Source: a virus. Taken from it: DNA of 21,451 nt. Both the position numbers and the translations under genes were made by a program. The notes under the pieces were generated by a model. The model saw only the letters and a list, made by a program, of their open reading frames with translations. It had not been told where the DNA came from and did no database searches. Below are positions 1 to 6,811 of the stretch, piece after piece. The first letter of the stretch is position 1, and the number at the start of each line of letters is the position of its first letter. Where the stretch lies: positions 1 to 21,451 of the IMG/VR virus record IMGVR_UViG_3300046798_000035, one strand, 5' to 3'.

Positions 1-1412
1 CGTATAGATTTAGGGTCTAGTCCATTTGAGTAATCTGCATACAAAATTTGTCGGTCAGTCGTAACACAATACAAATTCTGTAAAACAGGGTCATTCACCA
101 TCTGAATGATTCTATTCTTATGTTTAAAGTCCTGTTTTATCCATAATTCCTGAATTTTCCAGCTTAGTTCAGGCAGAACATATCTGCCATTGAACATTGT
201 GATTCCTTTGTAACATCCCACTACAAAGTAGTCCACATTACTCGAACCCGAGTCAATTACAGTCGCGAGGCCATGCACACCACAGCCCATAGCTGTATCA
301 ATAGTGGAAAAGGGCCAAGTAGCAGGCTCATCTCCATTATCTACAAATGATACCGTTTTGTTGCGTTTAAAAACGTATAAAACATCGCGTAATTCAGCAG
401 CATTAGTCAGAGGATTCCCATCAGGTTGAACTGTCAGGATTCCATCTATCTGATTAAATGCTTCGGGTTCACCTACAGCCGATACCCGAACAAGTGAAAC
501 ATTATCATACTCAGTCCAGACACACATTCTATTATGATAAATACATAGACCAACACCAGCAGGAATATTTGTAAAATTGTCGCTAAGGTGAGAAGCGTCA
601 TCCAAGAGGTCTTGGTCGTAGAATGAGATTCCAGTAAGAGTAGTGACGGTATTATTCGGTATAGTCGCTCCCGGAATGAAGAAAAGGTCATATCCTTCTA
701 CGTTTCCATTATAATCTTGGATTACTTTGGAAGCTACGATATGCTTTTTGACAACAAAAGAGTCAGGAGAATTAGCAACAGTGCTAAAATCAACAGCATT
801 GTTGGGTAAAGTAGTGAATGCGACAAGTCCCGAAGGTGGTGACTGATACCCCGTATCAGTTTCATAAACATAACCAAATATGTGAACGCCTGCATCAGTA
901 TGGCCGCTAGCCCCATTAGCCACAGTGATAGGAGTAGTAGGTTTGTTACCGCCAGCACGACGCGCGGCAGTTCCATCTCCTTTATAAACATATACGAATT
1001 CATTTTGCAGTCCGCGCTCTCGATTTAGCGTAGATACTACTTCTGTAGTGAATGGAGTGATGTAGGCTCGTCCCGCGTATGGAACGAAACCGAAGTCAGT
1101 CATGGCCGGAATAGTTAGAATTGGTCCAAATATTGTATCCTTATCTACTACGTGATAAATTGACCCACCCTTGATTAGAACTAGGATAGTCTGTTTATCG
1201 ACAGTAGGATAGTTGTATATTCTCAGAATATTGGATAGGGGAGAGGCCACCTCCTGATGGCGACCTATCCCATATCTACTACCAAAAGAGTTGTTCCCAA
1301 AATACCGTATATTGTTGGCTTCGCTAAAATGGTCCATAGGCGTAGATTCACGGTCCCCACGCTGCCACAAACCATTAAACGCATCCAACACTACGGGATT
1401 ATGGTCTCTCAT
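1..1412 (-). CDS. Partial tail protein, nozzle/stabilisation-like (3' end outside window)
   Basis: An uninterrupted frame of about 470 codons begins at ATG 1412 (MRDHNPVVLDAFNG) and runs off the left edge, so the C-terminus is missing. The visible protein is beta-rich, with repeated short strands and turns. It contains FYDQDLLDDASHL, then IPAGVGLCIYHNRMCVW and VSAVGEPEAFNQIDG, a pattern I associate with large beta-propeller-like tail proteins of short-tailed phages (T7 gp12 nozzle or P22 gp10 type); that link is from memory and structural analogy, not a search. It starts 14 bases after the stop of the preceding small beta protein and is the most promoter-distal late gene seen, which fits a tail component assembled after head and connector. 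The ribosome site is weak (GAGTAA before the ATG). Phage virion protein: confident. Nozzle: moderate. Confidence 0.8.
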   Translation of the reverse strand, partial: MRDHNPVVLDAFNGLWQRGDRESTPMDHFSEANNIRYFGNNSFGSRYGIGRHQEVASPLSNILRIYNYPTVDKQTILVLIKGGSIYHVVDKDTIFGPILTIPAMTDFGFVPYAGRAYITPFTTEVVSTLNRERGLQNEFVYVYKGDGTAARRAGGNKPTTPITVANGASGHTDAGVHIFGYVYETDTGYQSPPSGLVAFTTLPNNAVDFSTVANSPDSFVVKKHIVASKVIQDYNGNVEGYDLFFIPGATIPNNTVTTLTGISFYDQDLLDDASHLSDNFTNIPAGVGLCIYHNRMCVWTEYDNVSLVRVSAVGEPEAFNQIDGILTVQPDGNPLTNAAELRDVLYVFKRNKTVSFVDNGDEPATWPFSTIDTAMGCGVHGLATVIDSGSSNVDYFVVGCYKGITMFNGRYVLPELSWKIQELWIKQDFKHKNRIIQMVNDPVLQNLYCVTTDRQILYADYSNGLDPKSI

Positions 1413-1426
1413 TTAATTACTCAAAA

Positions 1427-1723
1427 CTAGACACCAGATTCGATGTACCATTTTTGACTGGTTTTCGACCAAATCAAATCAACAGACCTATTGATAGCCA
1501 TAGTAATGCCCACAAGGACATTTCCAGCAGCACTTAGCACGATGGCTCCGTCTACTGGAATAAGCGTAACTCTAATACTCCAAGTCTGTCCCCCAAATGG
1601 GGGGATGATAGTATCAATCTGAGTAGTTCCAGTAATTCTGATTACGTCTGTTTTGACGTAATTAATAGTGGCAGCACTAGCTAGTGTTGCTTCAGTAAGC
1701 CTTCCGACTGGTCCGGGAATCAT
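1427..1723 (-). CDS. Small beta-rich virion protein, paralogue of the 3904-4227 product
   Basis: This encodes 98 residues from ATG 1723, preceded by a strong GAGGAGGAG ribosome site. From about residue 14 (TLASAATI) to the C-terminus (KWYIESGV) it aligns throughout with the 107-residue product at 3904-4227. Shared landmarks are ASAATI, a V-x-x-(I/V)-(T/S)-G step, an I-x-x-I-(I/V)-PP step, LIP, an AxGN(V/I) turn and a final K-(W/Y)-Y. Such domains occur as small phage decoration or fibre-like proteins, but I cannot name the exact family. It sits between the adaptor-like gene and the nozzle-like gene, so a role at the connector or tail surface is likely. No signal peptide or membrane segment is seen. 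The real gene is near certain; the function is inferred. Confidence 0.85.
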   Translation of the reverse strand: MIPGPVGRLTEATLASAATINYVKTDVIRITGTTQIDTIIPPFGGQTWSIRVTLIPVDGAIVLSAAGNVLVGITMAINRSVDLIWSKTSQKWYIESGV

Positions 1724-1736
1724 CCACTCTCCTCCT

Positions 1737-1752
1737 CTTGATTTTCATCAAG
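1737..1752 (-). promoter_or_regulatory. Small GAAA-loop hairpin before a ribosome binding site
   Basis: On the minus-strand transcript CTTGAT, GAAA, ATCAAG forms a perfect 6-bp stem capped by a GNRA-type tetraloop. It fills most of the 39-base gap between the adaptor-like gene and the next gene, and its 3' side directly abuts the GAGGAGGAG ribosome site. It could be an mRNA-stabilising or processing element, or simply keep the ribosome site open. The structure is seen; its function is inferred. Confidence 0.45.
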
Positions 1753-1762
1753 TAGATTCCGG

Positions 1763-2482
1763 TTATGTCATCCAACCACGCTTTTTATATGCCGCACGGA
1801 AGGGACGCCTACGGGTAAAGATATTCTGCTTACCTTTAATACCAATTCCCGTAGCTCTGTCTATCCCCATGATTGCCATAGCGTTCAGGGCATTAGCCGA
1901 AGTGATATTACGCTCGATGAACTCAGCACAAAGCGCGGCAGTTCGATACTCAAGGAATGTCTGAGCATTGATTACATTGATGATAGTATTTTGATCAATT
2001 ACTGCTCCCGCGTCTGGGAACATCTGCTTAATGTAATCCAATTTGATATCATTATTCTGATTCGAGGGAAGAAATTCAAGTTGCTGACTATTCCATGTGT
2101 AGTAAATGAATGCACTAGTTTGGACTCCCTCACGATTATGAGGAAGGAAACTTCGCTTAGACATAGCAATAAAAGGATCAATATTCCTATTTCGTTCCCA
2201 TACTTGGACTAATTCAATCATATCATCCGGCAATTTTGGAATAGTGGGTGTTCCAGCCGCATTATAGATTATTTTTGTAATTCCTGCGTCAATTGGAATT
2301 ACAGTGGAAGTCTGTGAAGTGACTGGAATGGAATTTAACTCATAGAGTTCGCGAAGTTCCTGTAATGCCAGCCGTAGATAGGGTGCTTGGGTTACATACG
2401 TGTAGACAGTCTTAGCAGTATCGTTCAACAACGATGCTGAGATATCCATTACGTTGCCGCCGACTAAATCTACTGCTGCCAT
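1763..2482 (-). CDS. Putative head-to-tail adaptor protein
   Basis: This encodes 239 residues from ATG 2482, with AGGA seven bases upstream and only eight bases after the preceding stop. The N-terminal third is helical (LLNDTAKTVYTYVTQAPYLRLALQELRELYE). A beta-rich middle follows (TSTVIPIDAGITKIIYN, then LPDDMIELVQVWERN), then a helical segment with FLEYRTAALCAEFIERN and a basic tail (TRRRPFRAAYKKRGW). This layout, and a position between head genes and a nozzle-like tail gene, resembles the connector/adaptor proteins that short-tailed phages stack under the portal. I recognise the family only as a frequent phage protein of this genomic position, so adaptor is an inference from order and architecture. 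Confidence 0.75.
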   Translation of the reverse strand: MAAVDLVGGNVMDISASLLNDTAKTVYTYVTQAPYLRLALQELRELYELNSIPVTSQTSTVIPIDAGITKIIYNAAGTPTIPKLPDDMIELVQVWERNRNIDPFIAMSKRSFLPHNREGVQTSAFIYYTWNSQQLEFLPSNQNNDIKLDYIKQMFPDAGAVIDQNTIINVINAQTFLEYRTAALCAEFIERNITSANALNAMAIMGIDRATGIGIKGKQNIFTRRRPFRAAYKKRGWMT

Positions 2483-2490
2483 CTTTTATC

Positions 2491-3231
2491 CTATGCGGAT
2501 TTAGCTTTGAGTTCCAACAACTGCTTGGTCATGGGATGTTCTGGGTCAGGGAAATGACAAGCAGCACAAATCGGATAAAGTGGATTCTTCAAGGTTCCGC
2601 ACGCCTTACAACGGACCATATCCACCATTTGAAAGTCTTTCATCCAATCCTTAGTAGGCGCGAGGCCCAATTCCTTAGCGGCCATACGCATATCATCACT
2701 AACAGCGAGGGGATTACCATTAGACCTCGCCCACAGTGAGTCAGCCATCTTGACAAGAGCTGAATACCATGCTTTTTGCTTACTTTCAGTTGTATCCAGC
2801 AGTCCTTTGTAATCAGTTTTAATCCAGTCTAGTGTGGCCTTCTCATCTACTTGTCCATCGACTACTTTGGCCCCTGGCACGTAGAACAGTCCCGGTACGG
2901 CTGTAGCCATATCACAAGCATAAATTCCATTGCAATAATCCTTCACAACTGAGTCAGCTACTTGAATTGAACTAATGGGAATTTCCAATAATGGTTGATC
3001 TTCATCAATGTCTCTCCACCACGACGATGGACCGACAACTAGTATTTTAGGAAATTTCACTGAACCGGGAGGAATAATGAATTGTCCCGGCTGAAGTGTG
3101 CATTTCCGTTCATTAATCTCTTTAGGAAAAATTGAGACAATAGTGGACTTATCTAGGGGATTAATTGGACCACGAATAGTCCGACGCTTCCAATCAAGTC
3201 CTGGGAAATTTCCAACAGTTCCACTAGGCAT
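2491..3231 (-). CDS. Conserved phage protein with C-terminal zinc ribbon
   Basis: I start this gene at ATG 3231 (MPSGTVGNFPG), 246 residues, because AAGGAG lies five bases before it; the in-frame GTG at 3234 would be too close. The N-terminal half is beta-rich with several proline turns (GQFIIPPGSVKFPKILVVGPSSWW) and the second half is helical. Near the C-terminus are two CxxC pairs (CKAC at 208-211 and CAAC at 222-225), a compact zinc ribbon followed by HFPDPEHP. The gene begins two bases after the stop of the 184-residue gene and precedes the adaptor-like gene, so it belongs to the head-completion group. The function is unknown. I know of similar uncharacterised proteins only in phage head-tail clusters. 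Confidence 0.8.
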   Translation of the reverse strand: MPSGTVGNFPGLDWKRRTIRGPINPLDKSTIVSIFPKEINERKCTLQPGQFIIPPGSVKFPKILVVGPSSWWRDIDEDQPLLEIPISSIQVADSVVKDYCNGIYACDMATAVPGLFYVPGAKVVDGQVDEKATLDWIKTDYKGLLDTTESKQKAWYSALVKMADSLWARSNGNPLAVSDDMRMAAKELGLAPTKDWMKDFQMVDMVRCKACGTLKNPLYPICAACHFPDPEHPMTKQLLELKAKSA

Positions 3232-3233
3232 CA

Positions 3234-3788
3234 CTACTCCTTCTTATGGAATCCGGCAACAGCCTCACCTGTAATGGTTCGGCCTAATAGGGAGGATTCA
3301 TCCCCAAACAATTCCTCGACTAGTGTGTCTATTCGCTGTTGTTTATGTTCAACTGGATGGTTCGCTTCCTCATCTACATATTTCCGTAGTGAGGATTTTC
3401 CCATCGCGGCATACACCGTGTCGATTACAAACCTACATGCCTCATACTTCGGAGGGAGTGCATCATTCGTTCGAGGATTCTCGAAGATATACATGCACTC
3501 GTAGGATAGAATATCCGCGGGTAACTCCGCTCGGTTAATATCTGGAATCATGACTAGCCGTTCCAGAATCCAGCGATCTTTTATCCACGAATACTTCGGC
3601 ATTTCCATCACCTGTGGATACATTAAAGCCAATCCTTCAGGTGTATACTCTACAGTCCGTTTCTCGAACTGGTCATTAGACCAACTTACTTTCCACATCG
3701 GTCTACCAGTAACAGAGTCTAATCCGAAGTAATCCTTCAGACGTTGATTAATAGTTCTAACGTCTGTCGGGAGTTCTGGAAAGTTCAT
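3234..3788 (-). CDS. Conserved phage head-region protein, unknown function
   Basis: This encodes 184 residues from ATG 3788, with AAGGA before the start. It is a soluble mixed alpha/beta protein rich in aromatic and charged residues. Recognisable stretches are LKDYFGLDSVTGRPMWKVSW, MPKYSWIKDRWILERLV and ACRFVIDTVYAAMGK, and it ends in a helical charged segment with LFGDES. Proteins with this pattern are, to my memory, common but uncharacterised in phage genomes beside capsid genes. It follows the structured RNA at 3815-3889 and is the first gene after the capsid/decoration pair, so it may open a separately regulated connector sub-cluster. No catalytic motif is visible. Confidence 0.78.
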   Translation of the reverse strand: MNFPELPTDVRTINQRLKDYFGLDSVTGRPMWKVSWSNDQFEKRTVEYTPEGLALMYPQVMEMPKYSWIKDRWILERLVMIPDINRAELPADILSYECMYIFENPRTNDALPPKYEACRFVIDTVYAAMGKSSLRKYVDEEANHPVEHKQQRIDTLVEELFGDESSLLGRTITGEAVAGFHKKE

Positions 3789-3814
3789 TCTCTATTCCTT
3801 TCTGAAAATATGTT

Positions 3815-3889
3815 ACGGTGGAACCAGTCTAAGTCACACTGTGATCAGGAGTCCCATCCATGACTGTGTGCAGAGACTAGTCCCACCGC
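3815..3889 (-). promoter_or_regulatory. Nested intercistronic RNA hairpin in the late operon
   Basis: Within the only gap above 100 bases between late genes, the minus-strand transcript can form a continuous 16-bp stem between 3874-3889 and 3815-3830. Three of the pairs are G-U wobbles that would be A-C mismatches on the other strand, so the fold is specific to the transcribed strand. Inside it lie CACAC/GTGTG (3835-3839 with 3866-3870) and AGTC/GACT (3850-3853 with 3862-3865). It separates the capsid and decoration genes from the connector genes. A processing site, partial terminator or mRNA stabiliser are all possible; there is no clean U-run directly after it. Confidence 0.6.
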
Positions 3890-3903
3890 AACCTCGAAGC
3901 TGG

Positions 3904-4227
3904 TTAGGCCGAAGAAACCTTACCAGCGTAGTATTTAGCCGTAGTAGGATCGTATACGAGGAATAGTGGCTGACCAACAGTTGCGGCAGCCATCGCAATA
4001 GCGATATTGCCCGTCGCTACCATAGTGAAAGCACCAGTTGGGATGAGGACCAACAGGTGAGCACCATCAGCGGGAGGGACAATATTCGCAATAGCGGCAG
4101 CACCACTAACCTTAGTCACAAAACCAGTGGGGGTAATAGTTGCCGCTGAGGCGATAGTGCCCGGCTTCGGTTGTGAGCCAGACTGTACTGTGCTGAAATT
4201 CTGGAAGTAAAGATCGTTACTCAGCAT
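3904..4227 (-). CDS. Probable capsid decoration protein
   Basis: This encodes 107 residues from ATG 4227, preceded by a near-perfect AAGGAGG six bases upstream, one of the strongest ribosome sites in the operon, as expected for an abundant virion protein. It is small, beta-rich and low in charge, with alanine- and glycine-rich turns (TIASAATI, IANIVPP, ATGNIAIAMAAA, AKYYAG). It lies 11 bases after the major capsid gene, the usual place for a head decoration or stabilising protein. Its residues 24-105 align with the 98-residue product at 1427-1723, so the phage carries two copies of this fold. No cysteine or catalytic motif is present. The decoration role is inferred from position, expression signal and size. 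Confidence 0.82.
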   Translation of the reverse strand: MLSNDLYFQNFSTVQSGSQPKPGTIASAATITPTGFVTKVSGAAAIANIVPPADGAHLLVLIPTGAFTMVATGNIAIAMAAATVGQPLFLVYDPTTAKYYAGKVSSA

Positions 4228-4238
4228 CTCATACCTCC

Positions 4239-5501
4239 TTAGTATCCAGCAGGCACAGCGAGATTGTCGATATAGGCACAGGCAGCAGGGTTATTCACAA
4301 ACGTCTGCATACCGTTGACCATATAGAAGATCTCGGCAGTCACAACACCACCAGAAGGTCCGCGAATCTCGAAAATCTTACGACCGTCGGTTGTGTAGAA
4401 ACCGATGGGAAGAATTTCGGCGCGTCCCCACACTTCGTCAACGACAAAGTCCATTCTAGTTGGATTCCAGTTGAAGGAAGATGCTACGGGAGCACCCGCC
4501 ATCTGCATTCCGGCACCTTCGCCGTTGCCAAAATACATATTGAGATTGTCTTCCTTAGCATTCTTATTGATAAGAATGACAAGTTGTCCAATCTCCTCAT
4601 ATGCTTGGACTTGCGCGGGATGCGTCCAAATCCTAGCTTTAAACGTATGGTCGATACCGAGACGATTACCGACCTTATTCATGAGAAGTCGCGGAAATGG
4701 AAGCGCGAGGCCACTACCGAGTGCGTTCACTCGATTTGCACGAATCTCCGGTGTAGCGGATCTTGAGAATCCGAGCCACGTACCAGCACTCGCGTTAGAG
4801 TGGTGATAAGGCACACCGTAGAGAGCGGGCAACGACAGTGGAGCCGTGATTCCGTTAGTGACGATCTTGTCAGTGTTCGTCGCGCCAGCGATGGCGGGAG
4901 TCACATCAATCTGCTTATTCTCAACGTCCCACTTGGTAATGACGCCACTACCACGAAGAATGTTAAGGTTCGTATCAAAGACTTGGATAGTCTGACCGAA
5001 ACGCATCAGACGAACTCCAAACCCATCAGTTCCGAGGGTGTATGTGTCCACACCACCCGCAGTAGTAACGCCGGAAATAGTTCCGATAACACCGGAACCA
5101 TCCTGCATCATTTGTGCGTCAAGCTGCCTACGCATCTCATCCAATGCCGTAGCGGTCAGCCTACGAACACCGTTCGTAATAGCTTTCCGTTCGTCATCGG
5201 TTGACCACTGTGTGAGCTTCGTATATTCGATGTTTTCGGCAACGAATACGGAAGTCACGACAGCCTTGTCAAACGTAGGCCCGCCACCACGCCCAAGGTC
5301 GCCACCATCCGGATTAAAATACCCGAATGATCCACCGGGACGCAGTTCCAGAGGAATACGCATCTGCCTGTTCGAGATTTTCTCTACGTCACGCTTCTTG
5401 ATGTTGGCGTAGAACTTGTCATCCCGCTCAAACAGTGTGCGAATCTTCGGGATAACGCGCTCAAGTTCAAGCGCAGCTACCTGAGATTCAACTACAGCCA
5501 T
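4239..5501 (-). CDS. Major capsid protein, probably HK97 fold
   Basis: I start at ATG 5501 (MAVVESQVAALE), 420 residues, because AGGGG lies five bases upstream; a GTG at 5507 is in frame but lacks a ribosome site. The N-terminal region is helical (ALELERVIPKIRTLFERDD). A glycine-rich, extended-loop-like stretch follows (PGGSFGYFNPDGGDLGRGGG), then a long mixed alpha/beta body and a beta-rich end with GFYTTDGRKIFEIRG and QTFVNNPAACAYIDNL. Length, composition and location directly after the scaffold-like gene and before a decoration-like gene fit a major capsid protein. There is no N-terminal protease-like domain, and the N-terminus does not obviously contain a long cleavable delta domain. The assignment rests on context and architecture rather than one diagnostic motif. 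Confidence 0.88.
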   Translation of the reverse strand: MAVVESQVAALELERVIPKIRTLFERDDKFYANIKKRDVEKISNRQMRIPLELRPGGSFGYFNPDGGDLGRGGGPTFDKAVVTSVFVAENIEYTKLTQWSTDDERKAITNGVRRLTATALDEMRRQLDAQMMQDGSGVIGTISGVTTAGGVDTYTLGTDGFGVRLMRFGQTIQVFDTNLNILRGSGVITKWDVENKQIDVTPAIAGATNTDKIVTNGITAPLSLPALYGVPYHHSNASAGTWLGFSRSATPEIRANRVNALGSGLALPFPRLLMNKVGNRLGIDHTFKARIWTHPAQVQAYEEIGQLVILINKNAKEDNLNMYFGNGEGAGMQMAGAPVASSFNWNPTRMDFVVDEVWGRAEILPIGFYTTDGRKIFEIRGPSGGVVTAEIFYMVNGMQTFVNNPAACAYIDNLAVPAGY

Positions 5502-5509
5502 TTCCACCC

Positions 5510-6811
5510 CTAGTCAGAATTGAGGAATTCCAACGTGGACATTCCCTTCGGAATATCCTTGGCGTTGCGTATTTTGCCAGTAGGTGTAGATGGGGAACTT
5601 GGCTTTCCCATTTTTACTGGACCCCTCTTATCACTTTCTGAGGAGTCATTTACTCGTTTTCCAGTACCGCGTAATGCTTCATTTCTGGCCTTTTTTAGTA
5701 CTGAAGGCAACAGTGTCTTAGCCTTGCTGACGTAAGCAGTACGGATACGGTCAGTTGATTCTTTAGAAAAATTACTCTGGAAGGCTTTCTCCCACAACTT
5801 GTCAACTAGTGATCTAAACCTAGTATCCTTATTAATGAGAGTATCTAGCTCGTCTAACGCATCACGAGACGCATTCCTACGAACATATTCCGACATGGAT
5901 TGCTTCGGATCTATGTTTGCATCAATCGTATTGCGTAGTGTGTTATTAACGCGAGTGTTAAGCTCTCCACGAGTGGTTTCAAATCCTCGTCGGACGAATG
6001 CCATCTCTCTTTCAGAGATTTCACGCTCACGCGCATTATCTTCGGGTTTAGCCTCATGCGAAAGATTAGTCGGAGGCTGGAAATCTGATGTGCCGAATAC
6101 AAACTGGTTTAAAAGAAGTGCAGCAGACTGTAATTGTTCATTACTAGTCCTCCGCGCTTCATTCACCATAGCTACGATAGTGTGCTTAGTGACATTTCCA
6201 AGCACATGAAAGTAAGCTTTTTCATCGACTTTCGCTAGTGTGGGGAGATAATTATCAACAATCTTATTAAATGCCGCTTGATTAGTCTCTTTCGCAGCTT
6301 TCAGAACATTTTCAGTATTCCCACCCATAATATCACGTTCAAAGTTATCGAGAGTCTGAGACTTCTCGACTGCCATTTTAGCATCTGAAATAGTGGGAAG
6401 TAATTCGGTGAACTGTTGTTCACGATAGTACGCTTTTTCGAGGTAGGGAAAGTCCTTGAAAAGAGATGGATACTTTTTGAGAATTTCCTTACGGCGAACT
6501 GGTGTAACGAGTTCTAGTTGTTCGTCAGTAGGTTCCTCAGTCTCTAGTTCTAGTTCTTTTAGTTCGTCTATCTCGTCTTCTTCACCTTCTGCTTCGTCAT
6601 CTGATTCTTGTCTTTCAGATTCAGATTCTTCGTCTTTCGATTTGGTTTTCTTTTTACCATCACCTTCCTCTAGTGGAATTTCTTCCTTTTCATCTCCCTC
6701 GTCCTCCATGAATTCGATAATGTCCTCTTTGGACATATCAGAAGTAGTTCCACTAGCAGCCGCGGGGGCATCTACTGGAGCCAACAATACTTGCCAGATT
6801 TTATTGTACAT
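5510..6811 (-). CDS. Capsid scaffolding-like protein
   Basis: This encodes 433 residues from ATG 6811 and overlaps the portal gene's end by 11 bases; GAGG lies nine bases upstream. Residues about 25-95 are extremely acidic (runs of E and D with phospho-like Ser-Glu repeats). The middle is helical and charged, with coiled-coil character (EKSQTLDNFERDIMGG, NEARRTSNEQLQSAALL). The last 70 residues are strongly basic and disordered (KKARNEALRGTGKR). Acidic and helical with a basic C-terminal capsid-binding end, placed between portal and major capsid protein, is the classic profile of a scaffold. I see no serine protease or HK97-type maturation protease motif, so the gene is not obviously a protease-scaffold fusion. 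Confidence 0.82.
   Translation of the reverse strand: MYNKIWQVLLAPVDAPAAASGTTSDMSKEDIIEFMEDEGDEKEEIPLEEGDGKKKTKSKDEESESERQESDDEAEGEEDEIDELKELELETEEPTDEQLELVTPVRRKEILKKYPSLFKDFPYLEKAYYREQQFTELLPTISDAKMAVEKSQTLDNFERDIMGGNTENVLKAAKETNQAAFNKIVDNYLPTLAKVDEKAYFHVLGNVTKHTIVAMVNEARRTSNEQLQSAALLLNQFVFGTSDFQPPTNLSHEAKPEDNAREREISEREMAFVRRGFETTRGELNTRVNNTLRNTIDANIDPKQSMSEYVRRNASRDALDELDTLINKDTRFRSLVDKLWEKAFQSNFSKESTDRIRTAYVSKAKTLLPSVLKKARNEALRGTGKRVNDSSESDKRGPVKMGKPSSPSTPTGKIRNAKDIPKGMSTLEFLNSD

Noticed and set aside
5502-5507. GTG start two codons upstream for the major capsid gene
   Set aside because: AGGGG lies at correct distance from ATG 5501 instead.
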